Of a stretch of 64,000 nucleotides of DNA, positions 45,106 to 54,007 are shown in pieces (positions within the stretch are counted from its first letter, which is position 1; each line of letters begins with the position of its first letter). The position numbers and the translations under genes are program-made. The notes under the pieces were generated by a model. The model ran no database searches, had not been told where the DNA came from, and saw only the letters and a list, made by a program, of their open reading frames with translations. Where the stretch lies: positions 599,042-663,041 of the forward strand of contig NZ_PKUQ01000001.1 in the NCBI RefSeq assembly GCF_002866925.1, written 5' to 3'. This stretch comes from Cohaesibacter celericrescens (GTDB lineage: Bacteria > Pseudomonadota > Alphaproteobacteria > Rhizobiales > Cohaesibacteraceae).

Positions 45106-46881
45106 ATGGCAACATTTATTGGTGTCTCAGCCAGCCCGGATAGTGCAGCGCACACCCATATGGCAGCCGAGGCTTTGCGCAAAGTCGCCGCGGATCACGG
45201 CCATACTGTCAAGATCGAATGTCAAGGGCCCAACGAGACAAGCGCTCCGCTTGAGGACAAAGACCTCGCAAGCGCCGATCTTGTGATCCTTGCCTTGGAT
45301 AAAGAGATCGACCAATCCCGTTTCTCGGATCTGGCCGTTTATGAAGTAACCACGAGCAGAGCCATTACGGACACCGCCAAGGTGCTCAACGAGGCTCTCT
45401 TAGCCGCCGGTCTTCCGGCCACGATACGATATGACCAGCAGAAGGAGGAAACCGTGTCCACATCTGAAACATCAAAGAAACGCATCGTTGCGGTGACGTC
45501 ATGCCCAACGGGTATTGCTCACACATTTATGGCAGCCGACGCCCTAAAGAAAAAAGGGGCCGCAGCAGGTCATGACATTAAAGTCGAAACACAAGGCTCT
45601 GTTGGCGCCAAAGATCAGCTATCCGCCGAAGACATCGCCGCCGCTGATGTAGTGATTATTTCCGCCGACACCCATGTGGATGAAAGCCGTTTTGCAGGCA
45701 AGCCAATCTATCGCACAACCGTGGGTGCCGCTGTGAAAGACGCTGCTGGTGTTATTCAATCTGCTTTCACTGACGCAGAAACCACAGCAACCCCTCAAAA
45801 TAGCGGCATGCAGTCTGTCGCTGAAGCAAAAGCCGCGATGCAGGCAAAACGCTCCGGACCTTACAAGCATCTTCTGACCGGCGTTTCTTATATGTTGCCC
45901 GTTGTTGTGGCTGGTGGTCTGCTGATCGCACTCTCCTTCATCTTCGGCATTGAGGCCTTCAAAGAAGAAGGCACACTTGCAGCAGCCTTAATGACCATTG
46001 GTGGTGGCAGTGCTTTCAAATTGATGGTTCCTGTGCTTGCCGGTTTCATCGCCTTCTCGATCGCGGATCGTCCCGGTCTCACACCAGGTCTCATCGGTGG
46101 CCTTATGGCTGTTGACCTCGGCGCGGGCTTTTTGGGTGGTATCGTTGCAGGTTTCCTCGCTGGTTATGTAGCGCTGTGGTTGCGTGATAATATTAAGTTA
46201 CCATCCACGTTGGAAGGCCTCAAGCCTGTCTTGATCCTACCGTTGCTGTCCACACTGGTGGTTGGGCTAACCATGATTTATGTGGTTGGTGAACCCGTTC
46301 GTTTCATCAATGAAAGTCTGACTGCAATGCTTCAGGGCATGGGCCAGACCAATGCTGTTCTTCTGGGGCTTGTTCTGGGTGCGATGATGGCTTTTGATAT
46401 GGGTGGTCCAGTCAACAAAGCAGCTTATGCTTTCTCCGTCGGTCTGCTCAGCTCGAGCACCTTTGCACCAATGGCTGCAGTTATGGCCGCTGGTATGACA
46501 CCTCCTTTGGGACTGGCACTGGCTACTTTCGTTGCAAAAAATCGCTTTGACCAAGACGAGCGTGAGGCAGGCAAAGCTGCAGCAGTGCTTGGGTTGTCCT
46601 TCATCACTGAAGGGGCCATTCCTTATGCCGCAAAAGACCCACTGCGTGTGATCCCGTCTATCATGGTTGGATCTGCCCTCACCGGCGCGCTGTCTATGTT
46701 CTTTGCGAGCGGTCTACGCGCACCTCATGGCGGTGTGTTTGTTTTGGCGATCCCCAATGCGGTAAGCAACTTGCCAATGTATATTCTTTCTATCTTGATT
46801 GGCACCGTGGTTACTGCAGCCATTCTGATTGCGGTCAAACGCCCGATTTCAGATACTCCAGTGGCTGCTCCTGCCGAGTAA
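45106..46881 (+). CDS. fruA: fructose PTS EIIB'BC permease
   Basis: Membrane transporter of 591 residues that takes up fructose and phosphorylates it. Domain order IIB'-IIB-IIC. The first IIB-like copy (1-105) has SASPDSAAHTHMAAEAL where the active site should be and lacks the Cys, so it is a non-catalytic IIB'. The second (about 125-225) has the phospho-acceptor Cys in TSCPTGIAHTFMAADAL. The IIC domain (about 245-575) contains GVSYMLPVVVAGGLLIALSF, FDMGGPVNKAAYAF and FITEGAIPYAAKDP. ATG at 45106 after AGGAGAAAGGAA. A terminator follows. Confidence 0.94.
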   Translation: MATFIGVSASPDSAAHTHMAAEALRKVAADHGHTVKIECQGPNETSAPLEDKDLASADLVILALDKEIDQSRFSDLAVYEVTTSRAITDTAKVLNEALLAAGLPATIRYDQQKEETVSTSETSKKRIVAVTSCPTGIAHTFMAADALKKKGAAAGHDIKVETQGSVGAKDQLSAEDIAAADVVIISADTHVDESRFAGKPIYRTTVGAAVKDAAGVIQSAFTDAETTATPQNSGMQSVAEAKAAMQAKRSGPYKHLLTGVSYMLPVVVAGGLLIALSFIFGIEAFKEEGTLAAALMTIGGGSAFKLMVPVLAGFIAFSIADRPGLTPGLIGGLMAVDLGAGFLGGIVAGFLAGYVALWLRDNIKLPSTLEGLKPVLILPLLSTLVVGLTMIYVVGEPVRFINESLTAMLQGMGQTNAVLLGLVLGAMMAFDMGGPVNKAAYAFSVGLLSSSTFAPMAAVMAAGMTPPLGLALATFVAKNRFDQDEREAGKAAAVLGLSFITEGAIPYAAKDPLRVIPSIMVGSALTGALSMFFASGLRAPHGGVFVLAIPNAVSNLPMYILSILIGTVVTAAILIAVKRPISDTPVAAPAE

Positions 46882-46919
46882 GGTGAGACCATCGAAAACA
46901 GATGACACTATCGCAAATA

Positions 46920-46952
46920 AAAGCCGCGCCTTGCAATGCAAAGCGCGGCTTT
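46920..46952 (+). terminator. terminator of the fru operon
   Basis: A 10-bp perfect stem AAAGCCGCGC / GCGCGGCTTT with a 13-nt loop, ending in TTTCATTG, 38 nt after the fruA stop. Confidence 0.8.
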
Positions 46953-47042
46953 CATTGTTACGGAAATCGAGTAAAGAAAGTGCCCCGTCAAAAAATCAAA
47001 ACCGTGTAAAGCTTATCAACGAGTTTAATTCAAACCTTCGCT

Positions 47043-47090
47043 GGCATAGTCACCCTGCCCGTCTCAAACCAATTTCCTCAGATAAGACCC
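47043..47090. mobile_element. short IS6-family end remnant
   Basis: GCATAGTCACCCTGCCCGTC, TCAAACCAATTTCCTCAGAT, AAGACCC matches the IS6 end at 39731-39798 with several changes. It abuts and truncates the ISL3 remnant on its right. Confidence 0.65.
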
Positions 47091-47097
47091 GCAGCAG

Positions 47098-47526
47098 GTC
47101 TCCCGCCAAGCGCCAAGCCAAGGTGGTGCACGATAGTTTCCAAGCGTTGGGTTCGCCGACTGTAGCGAGCCAAGATCCGGCCATCAAACCGCTCACAGAA
47201 TATCCGTCTCCCGCACACAACGGTGTCACACCAGAAGCGACGTGCTTTGATAACCAGTTCTACCCGCCGACCGCTGACTGGAAGGTCCGCCACTCGTCTT
47301 ATATATCGGCTTTGAATGCGTCGGCTAGGCCGTCCGCAGCCGCCCCCCCCCTGAACGAGAACGTGACCGCAACTGAATTTGCACACTCCCACCGGCAATC
47401 TGGATTGAATATACTAAAAAGCCGTCTGGCACGAGGCTTGCGCGCTGAAATCGATGATACATAGCTAATCCTCCGATAACCCAGCTAAATCCGGCACAAC
47501 AACTGCAGCAAATATGAGTCAGAGCC
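47098..47526 (-). pseudogene. ISL3-family transposase, N-terminal remnant
   Basis: Minus-strand remnant. It starts near 47462 with MYHRFQRASLVPDGFLVYSI, QIAGGSVQIQLRSRSRSGG (degenerate, frameshifted around the zinc-binding region), then SRYIRRVADLPVSGRRVELV, IKARRFWCDTVVCGRRIFCE, RFDGRILARYSRRTQRLETI, VHHLGLALGGRPA. This is the N-terminal zinc-finger and HTH part of ISL3 transposases (the DLPxxGxxVxLxxxxRRxxC pattern). The outer end reads GGCTCTGACTCATATTTGCT on the minus strand at 47507-47526. The DDE domain is absent, cut at the IS6 end. A second remnant in opposite orientation is at 63793-64000. Confidence 0.8.
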
Positions 47527-47570
47527 AATGTTCAAAGCCGATTGACAACGCAAACCAGAGAAAGCACTTT

Positions 47571-48473
47571 TCAAGCGCCTTTTGTTTCCAGCAGCCCGTG
47601 CTTTTTAAGCACTTCTGTAATTTGTACATCCAGTTTCGTATCTGGGATCAATGCAGGCTGACGACTTGCGCCAACGCTATTATCCATTAAATAAAGCGCC
47701 CGTTTGACCATTGCGGGAGGATATCCAAATCCATAAAGATCCGCACGCAACTCAGTGAAGGCGGCTTGAGCTTTTTCGGCAGTCGCCATATCACCTGCAT
47801 CAAATGCATCACAAATCTGTTTAATCAGCACAGAATTGGTATTGGCAAGGCCGGAAACACAACCTTTTGCGCCATTCTTGAGTGCATAAAGGACCAGCGA
47901 ATCCGGGCCGGAATAAACGTCAAAATTTGGATTTTCGCGGGAGATTGCCAAATATTCGTCAAGAGTTTTCTGCGTGCCGCCGCTATCTTTGATACCGGCA
48001 ATGTTACCATGATCCGCTAGGCGCCTAGCGGTTTCAGGCTCAATATGATTCTGCGTGCGAGCAGGAATATCGTAGAGATAAACCGGTACCTCAACAGCAT
48101 CTGCAATCTGGCAGTAGTGACGATAGAGGCCTTCCTGCGTGCAAGCAATGAAATAGGGTGTAATCACGGCAAGAGCATCAACTCCCAACGCACTAATTTC
48201 CTTGGACAGTTTAAGGGTCTCATACGTCGAGGGTGCGCCAACATTGACGAAGACTTTTTGCTCGCCTTTTGCTGCGCTTAACACTTCTGCACTGAGTTTG
48301 ACTTTTTCTTCAAACAACAGGCTAGAAAAGTCACCATTTGTTCCGCAACACAAAATATTATTCCCAGCGTCAACTTGCCGGCGCACTTGTTTGCGCACTG
48401 CGGCATAGTCAATTTCCTCATCAGCGTCAAACGACGTAACGAGTGCGACAAAAGGCATGGATGACTGAGTCAT
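47571..48473 (-). CDS. DapA-family (DHDPS/NAL) lyase or dehydratase
   Basis: TIM-barrel Schiff-base enzyme of 300 residues. Catalytic features: CCGTNGDFSSL (normally GTTGE), YLYDIPARTQNHIEPE with the Tyr, and the Schiff-base Lys in IAGIKDSGG; YSGPDSLVLYALKNGAKGCV follows. The family covers dihydrodipicolinate synthase, N-acetylneuraminate lyase and many sugar-acid aldolases or dehydratases. Its position beside a GntR regulator, a DUF1537 kinase, a PdxA-like dehydrogenase and a TAXI transporter argues for a catabolic sugar-acid role, not lysine synthesis. ATG at 48473, 9 nt after AGGGAG; the open frame to 48518 is not used. Confidence 0.85.
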   Translation of the reverse strand: MTQSSMPFVALVTSFDADEEIDYAAVRKQVRRQVDAGNNILCCGTNGDFSSLLFEEKVKLSAEVLSAAKGEQKVFVNVGAPSTYETLKLSKEISALGVDALAVITPYFIACTQEGLYRHYCQIADAVEVPVYLYDIPARTQNHIEPETARRLADHGNIAGIKDSGGTQKTLDEYLAISRENPNFDVYSGPDSLVLYALKNGAKGCVSGLANTNSVLIKQICDAFDAGDMATAEKAQAAFTELRADLYGFGYPPAMVKRALYLMDNSVGASRQPALIPDTKLDVQITEVLKKHGLLETKGA

Positions 48474-48834
48474 AAAAGGGCTCCCTGTTGGATCTTTGTC
48501 AGAGGGCTTGGAAACCAAACGGTTGGAAAGCAGTCAGACAGAGCAAAAGATATAAAATTCCTCAAATGACAATATCACAAATAACGTGTTATTTGTAAAT
48601 ATGTATATTATTTGTAAACAAAAATTTGAGATTTAGAGCCCCGATAATCCTGCGACCATAGGGCGAATGAAATAAGCTTTGCATACATCGCCGTCATGCA
48701 GCCAGAAGATGGCAAACAACACCGCCATCAAACCACTAAAGGTGAGTCTGCGTGTGGGGCGGATAGGAAAATGCCGCCAACAAACAGTGTCTTGTTGAAG
48801 GAAAACAATTAGAAAACAGAATGCGCCTTTTGCC
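48474..48834. other. promoter region upstream of the dapA-like gene
   Basis: 360 bp between the GntR gene and the dapA-like gene. The half next to the latter is AT-rich and holds the operator described at 48577-48615. The half next to gntR has an open minus-strand stretch encoding a hydrophobic segment (LMAVLFAIFWLHDGD), with no recognisable family; a decayed gene end is possible. Confidence 0.45.
48577..48615. promoter_or_regulatory. candidate GntR operator upstream of the dapA-like gene
   Basis: ACAAATAACGTGTTATTTGT (48577-48596) is a perfect 9-2-9 palindrome. It is overlapped by TTTGTAAATATGT (48592-48604) and followed by another TTATTTGT half-site (48608-48615). The sequence TTTGTAAATATGT recurs, inverted, in the palindrome at 50844-50861 before the pdxA-like gene, suggesting one regulator, most likely the GntR protein encoded between them. 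Confidence 0.6.
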
Positions 48835-49578
48835 CTAAAGCGACAAGTCGAGCAGACTGCCTCCAAATAGGCGATCGCGTGAGTGTTCAATATGCTCTCG
48901 CATCAACTGGCGTGCCAATTCAGCATTCCGGTCTTTGATGGCCGTATGGATACCAACATGCTCTTTGAAAACAAATTCAAGGTTAAAAACCGCATCATCC
49001 ATCAGCGACTGCCCATGCATTTTCATACCAGCATGAATATGCTCGCGAAGCGCACCCATCGAAGCTTCGAAATAATGGTTGTTACAGGCTTTTGCGATGG
49101 CGATATGAAAGGCATAGTCAGCATCTTCTTTATGCGTCAAATGCGTTGTTGCCTGCTCCAACAAATGGAGCGCGGCATCAATCTCTGCGATTGAAGCATC
49201 ATTGCGTCGAAGGCTGGCATAATAAGCGGCATCTGGCTCAAGAGACAGTCGAAATTCATAACAGCGTTGAATATCTGCGATGGTCTCGACTTTGGAAAAT
49301 CCGAGTGCTTTGTTGTTCTGAACCTTGACAAAGCTACCAGCCCCTTGCCGCGAATAAATAAGCCCTTCTTCGCGCAACCTGTCCAGCGCACCGCGCAAAA
49401 CTGGACGCGAAACGCCAAATTCATCGACCATGACAGCCTCGGTTGGCAACTTCTGATTTTCTTTATAGTCGCCATTGGAAATGCGCGTATGAAGCAGATT
49501 ATAAACCCGCTCAGACAGGGAACTGCGCCCCTTTCCTTTGCCATTGGCCGCTATCAAATCCACGCTGTTGTTTGCCAT
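48835..49578 (-). CDS. GntR-family regulator (FadR subfamily)
   Basis: 247 residues. The N-terminal winged helix is LSERVYNLLHTRISNGDYKE, NQKLPTEAVMVDEFGVSRPV, LRGALDRLREEGLIYSRQGAG. The C-terminal all-helical FCD domain includes FRLSLEPDAAYYASLRRND, DADYAFHIAIAKACNN and EHVGIHTAIKDRNAELARQL, with metal-ligand-type Asp/His residues. It likely senses a carboxylic acid intermediate of the surrounding catabolic genes. ATG at 49578; 20 nt after the DUF1537 kinase gene, in the same direction. Confidence 0.9.
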   Translation of the reverse strand: MANNSVDLIAANGKGKGRSSLSERVYNLLHTRISNGDYKENQKLPTEAVMVDEFGVSRPVLRGALDRLREEGLIYSRQGAGSFVKVQNNKALGFSKVETIADIQRCYEFRLSLEPDAAYYASLRRNDASIAEIDAALHLLEQATTHLTHKEDADYAFHIAIAKACNNHYFEASMGALREHIHAGMKMHGQSLMDDAVFNLEFVFKEHVGIHTAIKDRNAELARQLMREHIEHSRDRLFGGSLLDLSL

Positions 49579-49598
49579 GTGATAATCTCGTTTCAGGT

Positions 49599-50708
49599 CT
49601 AAAAGTCGGATAGAGAGATCAATTGAAACAAATTTGTTAACAGGTCTGCATCCCCAAATCCGCCTGACTTTGTAATAAGGGAAAAAGACCAGCTGTCAAA
49701 CTGTGCTGTCGAGACTGGTACGCCGGGAAAGAGCTCGCCACGCACCTCCAAGACCTTAATACCGAGCTCCATCAGCAGTCCTTGGGCAGTTTCACCACCG
49801 CACGCCAAAACATTATCATATTGTTTTGTCTTTACAAACTCTGCAGACAGCTTGACAAATCTGTCACTAACAACGGTCCTGTCCTCACTCAGATTCCCTT
49901 GTGTCAGCTGCAAAAGAACCTGCTCGCCCGCAGATGCAGAACGATGTGGGAGAATGCCATTAGCCGCTTGTAAATGGGTGTGAGCGATCGCGGCGTCAGC
50001 AAGAAAAGAATCAATTTGCCGGCACGTAATCGGATCACGAGAGCCGATAGCGGCCAGCAATGATCGGGAAATATGCGGGCTTTGTCTACTCCGGTACGGT
50101 GCAGTTGCCAGTGTTTGGGCGAGCGCACGAGCAAGCCCACGTGCGCCCACCAAAAGAGTGTTCCCTGAGATGGAGTCCACGACCCTTGCTAAGTCCTCTT
50201 GATCAAGACAATCAGGCACAGAAAGTTTAGCAGTGACATCTGATAAATGCTGCCTCACATTGACCGATTGGTCGATGCCGTCTCCGAACAAGACACCCAT
50301 TTCACAAAGGCGTCCCATATCTGGTATAGCGGGGGCACAAAGAATATCGATCGAAAGATCGCCTCCGGTCAAGCCATTAACTTCATTGCAGATATTTCCC
50401 TTCAAACGAGAATCCACCTTTTTGAAGATTTGCGTCGGCACAAAGTCATTAAACCGCGCGTGCAAACGTTCATGAATGCGCTTTGCTTCATCCCCGCAGC
50501 ACTCCCGAGAGGCTGTATTGACCACAAGAATTTCCGGCTGCTTGACCAAAGCTTCGTCAATCGCATGTGGCGTGGTCGCAGCAAAGACCCGCAGCCCCAC
50601 GTTGGCGAATTCCACACCAGAATCGAGTGCTCCAGTGAGGTCATCGGCGAGTATAATTAACCTTGGCTGAACACTCGTGGCATTTGGTTCGGTTGGACTA
50701 TCTGGCAT
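49599..50708 (-). CDS. four-carbon acid sugar kinase family protein (DUF1537)
   Basis: 369 residues. The N-terminal domain begins LIILADDLTGALDSGVEFAN, a DUF1537 hallmark, with KKVDSRLKGNICNEV as a second. The C-terminal nucleotide-binding domain has LACGGETAQGLLMELGIKVL and FPGVPVSTAQFDSW, then SLITKSGGFGDADLL (glycine-rich ATP site). Characterised members phosphorylate D-threonate, L-threonate, D-erythronate or related acids at C4. The divergent PdxA-like dehydrogenase is the known partner in such pathways. ATG at 50708. Substrate not deducible from sequence alone. Confidence 0.87.
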   Translation of the reverse strand: MPDSPTEPNATSVQPRLIILADDLTGALDSGVEFANVGLRVFAATTPHAIDEALVKQPEILVVNTASRECCGDEAKRIHERLHARFNDFVPTQIFKKVDSRLKGNICNEVNGLTGGDLSIDILCAPAIPDMGRLCEMGVLFGDGIDQSVNVRQHLSDVTAKLSVPDCLDQEDLARVVDSISGNTLLVGARGLARALAQTLATAPYRSRQSPHISRSLLAAIGSRDPITCRQIDSFLADAAIAHTHLQAANGILPHRSASAGEQVLLQLTQGNLSEDRTVVSDRFVKLSAEFVKTKQYDNVLACGGETAQGLLMELGIKVLEVRGELFPGVPVSTAQFDSWSFSLITKSGGFGDADLLTNLFQLISLSDF

Positions 50709-50843
50709 ACTATCATCTATCGCATTGGAAAACTGAATATTGACATATTAATGCATCTTGCTTTCATGAGTTAGAACGTTGAAGAATATCACTAATATTC
50801 TATACCGCTGCCAATCCTCTGCAAAATACAAAACAACTTGCTT

Positions 50844-50861
50844 ACATATTTACAAATATGT
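50844..50861. promoter_or_regulatory. candidate GntR operator upstream of the pdxA-like gene
   Basis: ACATATTTACAAATATGT is a perfect 8-2-8 palindrome, 37 bp before the pdxA-like start, in the 190-bp divergent gap with the DUF1537 kinase gene. It contains ACATATTTACAAA, the inverse of TTTGTAAATATGT at 48592-48604. Confidence 0.6.
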
Positions 50862-50898
50862 TAAAAATTGTTCACCGTGTCAATGCTGGAGATTACAG

Positions 50899-51885
50899 AT
50901 GAGCATCAAGTCAAAAATTGGGATCACAATGGGCGATCCGTCCGGGATCGGGCCGGAAGTCATTATCAAGGCTTTTCGAGACTCTACTCCCGAGCAGCGA
51001 GAGCGGATCATGGTTATCGGTGACAAAAACATCCTAAACCGCGCCGCAAGAGCTTGTGACATCTTTCAGCCCATGCATGATTCTGGCACCCAAGGCGCGC
51101 CCGAAAGCCTAGAAGTTCTTCATGTTGAGACAGACGGTCTGCCAGAAAAATTCGGCATCGTAAGTGAGGCCTGCGGAGAAGCCTGCTTTCGATATATCGC
51201 CAAGGGTGTTGAGCTAACACGGGCCGGAAAAATTGCCGGCATCGTCACAGCCCCCATCAACAAAGCAGCCCTAAACGCCGCGGGTCACCATTATGACGGT
51301 CATACGGGCATGCTCGCTCATCTGACAAAATCGAAATCCTCTTTCATGCTACTCGCCGCAGAAAAGCTTAAGGTCATTCATGTTTCGACCCACATTTCGC
51401 TGCGCGACGCAATTGACAGAGCTAAACCCAAACGTATCACCGAAACAATCGTTGCTGGCTGGCAACATTTGCGCCGCATGGGATATGGAGACCCAAGAAT
51501 CGCCGTTGCTGGCATCAATCCTCACTGCGGGGAAGGCGGATTGTTTGGCGACGAAGACGACACCCAAATCGCACCGGGCGTTGCAGCAGCACAAGCCAAA
51601 GGCATCAACGTTGTAGGCCCGATCCCCGCAGACACCGCATATTACCGCACGTCTCAAGGTCAATTCGACCTTATCGTCGCCCAGTATCATGATCAGGGCC
51701 ATATTCCAATTAAAATGATCGCCTTCGACACTGCGGTCAACGTGTCACTAGGGCTACCAATTGATCGCTGCTCTGTCGATCATGGCACCGCATTCGACAT
51801 CGCAGGGAAGAATCTTGCCAATCATGAAAACATGAACCACGCTATCAATTATGGCCTGCGGCTCGCAGATGGAAAAAATCAATAA
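50899..51885 (+). CDS. pdxA2: PdxA-family 4-phospho-hydroxyacid dehydrogenase (PdxA2 type)
   Basis: 328 residues, NAD-dependent oxidative decarboxylase family of 4-hydroxythreonine-4-phosphate dehydrogenase. Seen: KIGITMGDPSGIGPEVIIKA at the N-terminus; GIVTAPINKAALNAAGHHYD, GHTGMLAHLT with a metal-binding His; VAGINPHCGEGGLFGDED; VAQYHDQGHIPIKMIAFD with another metal His; SVDHGTAFDIAGKNLANHEN. Pairing with a DUF1537 kinase points to the catabolic PdxA2 role: oxidation and decarboxylation of a 4-phosphorylated C4 acid to dihydroxyacetone phosphate. Vitamin B6 synthesis is less likely. ATG at 50899 after GGAGATTACAG; the earlier open frame is not used. Confidence 0.85.
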   Translation: MSIKSKIGITMGDPSGIGPEVIIKAFRDSTPEQRERIMVIGDKNILNRAARACDIFQPMHDSGTQGAPESLEVLHVETDGLPEKFGIVSEACGEACFRYIAKGVELTRAGKIAGIVTAPINKAALNAAGHHYDGHTGMLAHLTKSKSSFMLLAAEKLKVIHVSTHISLRDAIDRAKPKRITETIVAGWQHLRRMGYGDPRIAVAGINPHCGEGGLFGDEDDTQIAPGVAAAQAKGINVVGPIPADTAYYRTSQGQFDLIVAQYHDQGHIPIKMIAFDTAVNVSLGLPIDRCSVDHGTAFDIAGKNLANHENMNHAINYGLRLADGKNQ

Positions 51886-51939
51886 TAGCTGACGACGGCA
51901 ACTCTGCGCTCTTTTCGGCTTTCAATCAGCCCCCCCCCC

Positions 51940-51979
51940 AAAAAAAAGCCCTGCATCATGAACATGGTGCAGGGTTTTT
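51940..51979. terminator. bidirectional terminator between pdxA2 and the alcohol dehydrogenase
   Basis: CCCTGCATCATG / CATGGTGCAGGG with a 2-nt loop, followed by TTTTT on the plus strand and preceded by eight A on the plus strand (T-run for the minus strand). It serves two convergent genes. A run of ten C directly precedes the A-run (51930-51939). Confidence 0.88.
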
Positions 51980-52024
51980 CATTAGGTGTCCGACTGGAAT
52001 TGAAAACGATGGTTTAGCTCGCAC

Positions 52025-53155
52025 TCAATAAGCCGCTTGATATATTTCCAGGATTTCTTTTGCGCCGATATTGCGCGGGTTGTTGTCCAGCAATCGCCGA
52101 ATAGTACTTGCTTCTCCAGCCATCAACTCCAATGCATTCTCAGGAATGTTAAAATCACTCAATTTTGTTTTCAACCCATATGACCGCAACAACTCGGCCG
52201 ATCTGATACGAATATCTTCCTCACTTGTCGCTTGACCAAGACCTAAAGACTCCAGAACAATCCTGGTTTTTTCTGACTGCGCAGAAGAATTGTAGGCAAG
52301 CGTATAAGGGAAGATCAAAGCGTTTGCTGCTCCGTGGGGAATCTTATAGTGCGTACTCAAAGGGTAGGCCAAGGCATGCCCCGCCGTTGTATTCACGGGA
52401 CCCAAACAAATCCCCCCATAATAAGCAGCAAGACACAAGGCGGTGCGCGCCTCTTGGTCGGCAAGATTGCTTACAAGCTTTGGCAAATTCTCGCCAATCA
52501 ACTCAATGCCGCGCTGTGCATACCAGTCAATAAGCGGATGAGCAATCTTGCTGGTAAAAGCCTCCACGCAATGTGCTAGAGCATCAACGCCCGTAGCCAA
52601 AGTCACATCCAATGGCGCAGTGAGCGTCAGATCCGGATCAATCAAAATATAGTCTGCAACCATAAACTCGCTGTCTGTTGCAATTTTAACGGCACTCTCG
52701 GGGTCCGTAATCAAAGCACGTGCCCCAGCCTCGCTGCCTGTCCCTGCTGTGGTGGGAATTTGAACAAGCTGGCATTGTCGCGACGGAGCGTTGCCCTTGC
52801 CTGCAATATCACTCAGGCTAAGTTGGTTCCCAAGCAAGACCGCAATCAGCTTGGCGCAATCCATGGCACTGCCGCCACCAAATCCTACTATGACTTCATA
52901 TTGCCCCGCACGTGCTTGCGCCAGTGCTGCATTCAAGCAATTTAGATCCGGCTCCGGATCTACGATGCCGATCTGTTCATTTGAAAGTGACAACCCAAGA
53001 TTTGCCACGCGTTTGGCGTTGAATGAATCAGTCACAATAAAAAACTTGTCATTCTGCATCTGCGGCATCAGCTCTGCTAGTCGGGCGGCCTGCCCTTGAC
53101 CAAACAGCATCGCTGAAGGCAGCCGCAACAATATCGGAGAAGACAGACTTTTCAT
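52025..53155 (-). CDS. iron-containing (group III) alcohol dehydrogenase
   Basis: 376 residues. NAD-binding GFGGGSAMDCAKLIAVLLG near residue 95; PTTAGTGSEAGARALIT; metal ligands Asp and His in GVDALAHCVEAF and two further His in NTTAGHALAYPLSTHYKIPH. The family oxidises or reduces various alcohols, lactaldehyde, hydroxybutyrate and sulfo- or sugar-derived substrates. Located within the sugar-acid locus, it may interconvert an aldehyde or hydroxyacid intermediate. ATG at 53155. Convergent with the pdxA-like gene, divergent from the TAXI transporter. Confidence 0.9.
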   Translation of the reverse strand: MKSLSSPILLRLPSAMLFGQGQAARLAELMPQMQNDKFFIVTDSFNAKRVANLGLSLSNEQIGIVDPEPDLNCLNAALAQARAGQYEVIVGFGGGSAMDCAKLIAVLLGNQLSLSDIAGKGNAPSRQCQLVQIPTTAGTGSEAGARALITDPESAVKIATDSEFMVADYILIDPDLTLTAPLDVTLATGVDALAHCVEAFTSKIAHPLIDWYAQRGIELIGENLPKLVSNLADQEARTALCLAAYYGGICLGPVNTTAGHALAYPLSTHYKIPHGAANALIFPYTLAYNSSAQSEKTRIVLESLGLGQATSEEDIRIRSAELLRSYGLKTKLSDFNIPENALELMAGEASTIRRLLDNNPRNIGAKEILEIYQAAY

Positions 53156-54007
53156 TGTTCTTAAACCTCATTATAGCCAGAAAAACGAAGGTTTTCCTTA
53201 CCTTTATCCTCCAGAAACCACATATTAGAGCCAAGAGAAGATCTTCTCATAATCCCTCTTGCACTCTGACAAAACACCCTTCCTTCGTCTTTCCAATCTG
53301 AGATAAAAGCGAAACGGCAAAATTTTGTCGGTCAACTTGTCAGTCTTTTTATAAAATTTGTCAAGTGATGTAAAAGTTGCCAAGCGGTTCTGTTGGTTTT
53401 TTATGTTTACCCCCTAAATTTATACTCAAATTTACGATTCTCAACGTTCTAATGAGGGAACTATTCAATTGAATTAATTACTTTAAATAGGATAAAAAAA
53501 GAAAACTGTGTGCTAAATATTGTCGTTAGCGGCTACTGAGACTTTAAAGTTGGAATATGCAAAACATAACTATTTACTGAATTCATACACATATTACAAA
53601 ATAATTTAATCAATTAAAATCAGATAGTTATGCCTATAAAATACTTTAAGAGACAAGAAATCGATATATAAATTGACAAATAATAGACAAATTGTCATTC
53701 TCTGCTCATTCCTGCTTTCATAATTATCGTCTGGAGGACGTTGCGTTTTTTTGAAAGCATGAGGTGGTAAACATCAGACGCCTTTGGAATTTGATGGTGA
53801 ATTGGAGGGAGGAAGAGGTTAAATTCAATTGAATTGCCCTTTTCGCGTCAGCTAGACTGATGAACAAGTATTCAAATTTCTTTCCAACAAATCAATCAGA
53901 CGCTGGCTCCTGTTGTTCAATCACTCGGGCGGTCAACGTCAGAGGTCGAGACTACGAGATTTTTGCTTATTCAATTGCGCTTTAGGCGCGACCCTGGAGG
54001 AAATACC
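53156..54007. other. long AT-rich regulatory region before the TAXI transporter
   Basis: 850 bp, markedly AT-rich, no gene recognised. The 13-mer ATTCAATTGAATT occurs twice (53463-53475 and 53823-53835), each centred on the palindrome ATTCAATTGAAT. Near 53673-53696 TGACAA and TTGTCA flank an ACAAATA element similar to the operator at 48577. A multi-input promoter region for the divergent alcohol dehydrogenase and transporter genes is likely. Confidence 0.5.

Noticed and set aside
51930..51947. C10-A8 homopolymer run as a phase-variation tract
   Set aside because: It lies between two convergent genes next to a terminator, not in a coding start or promoter. A sequencing artefact or neutral tract is more likely.
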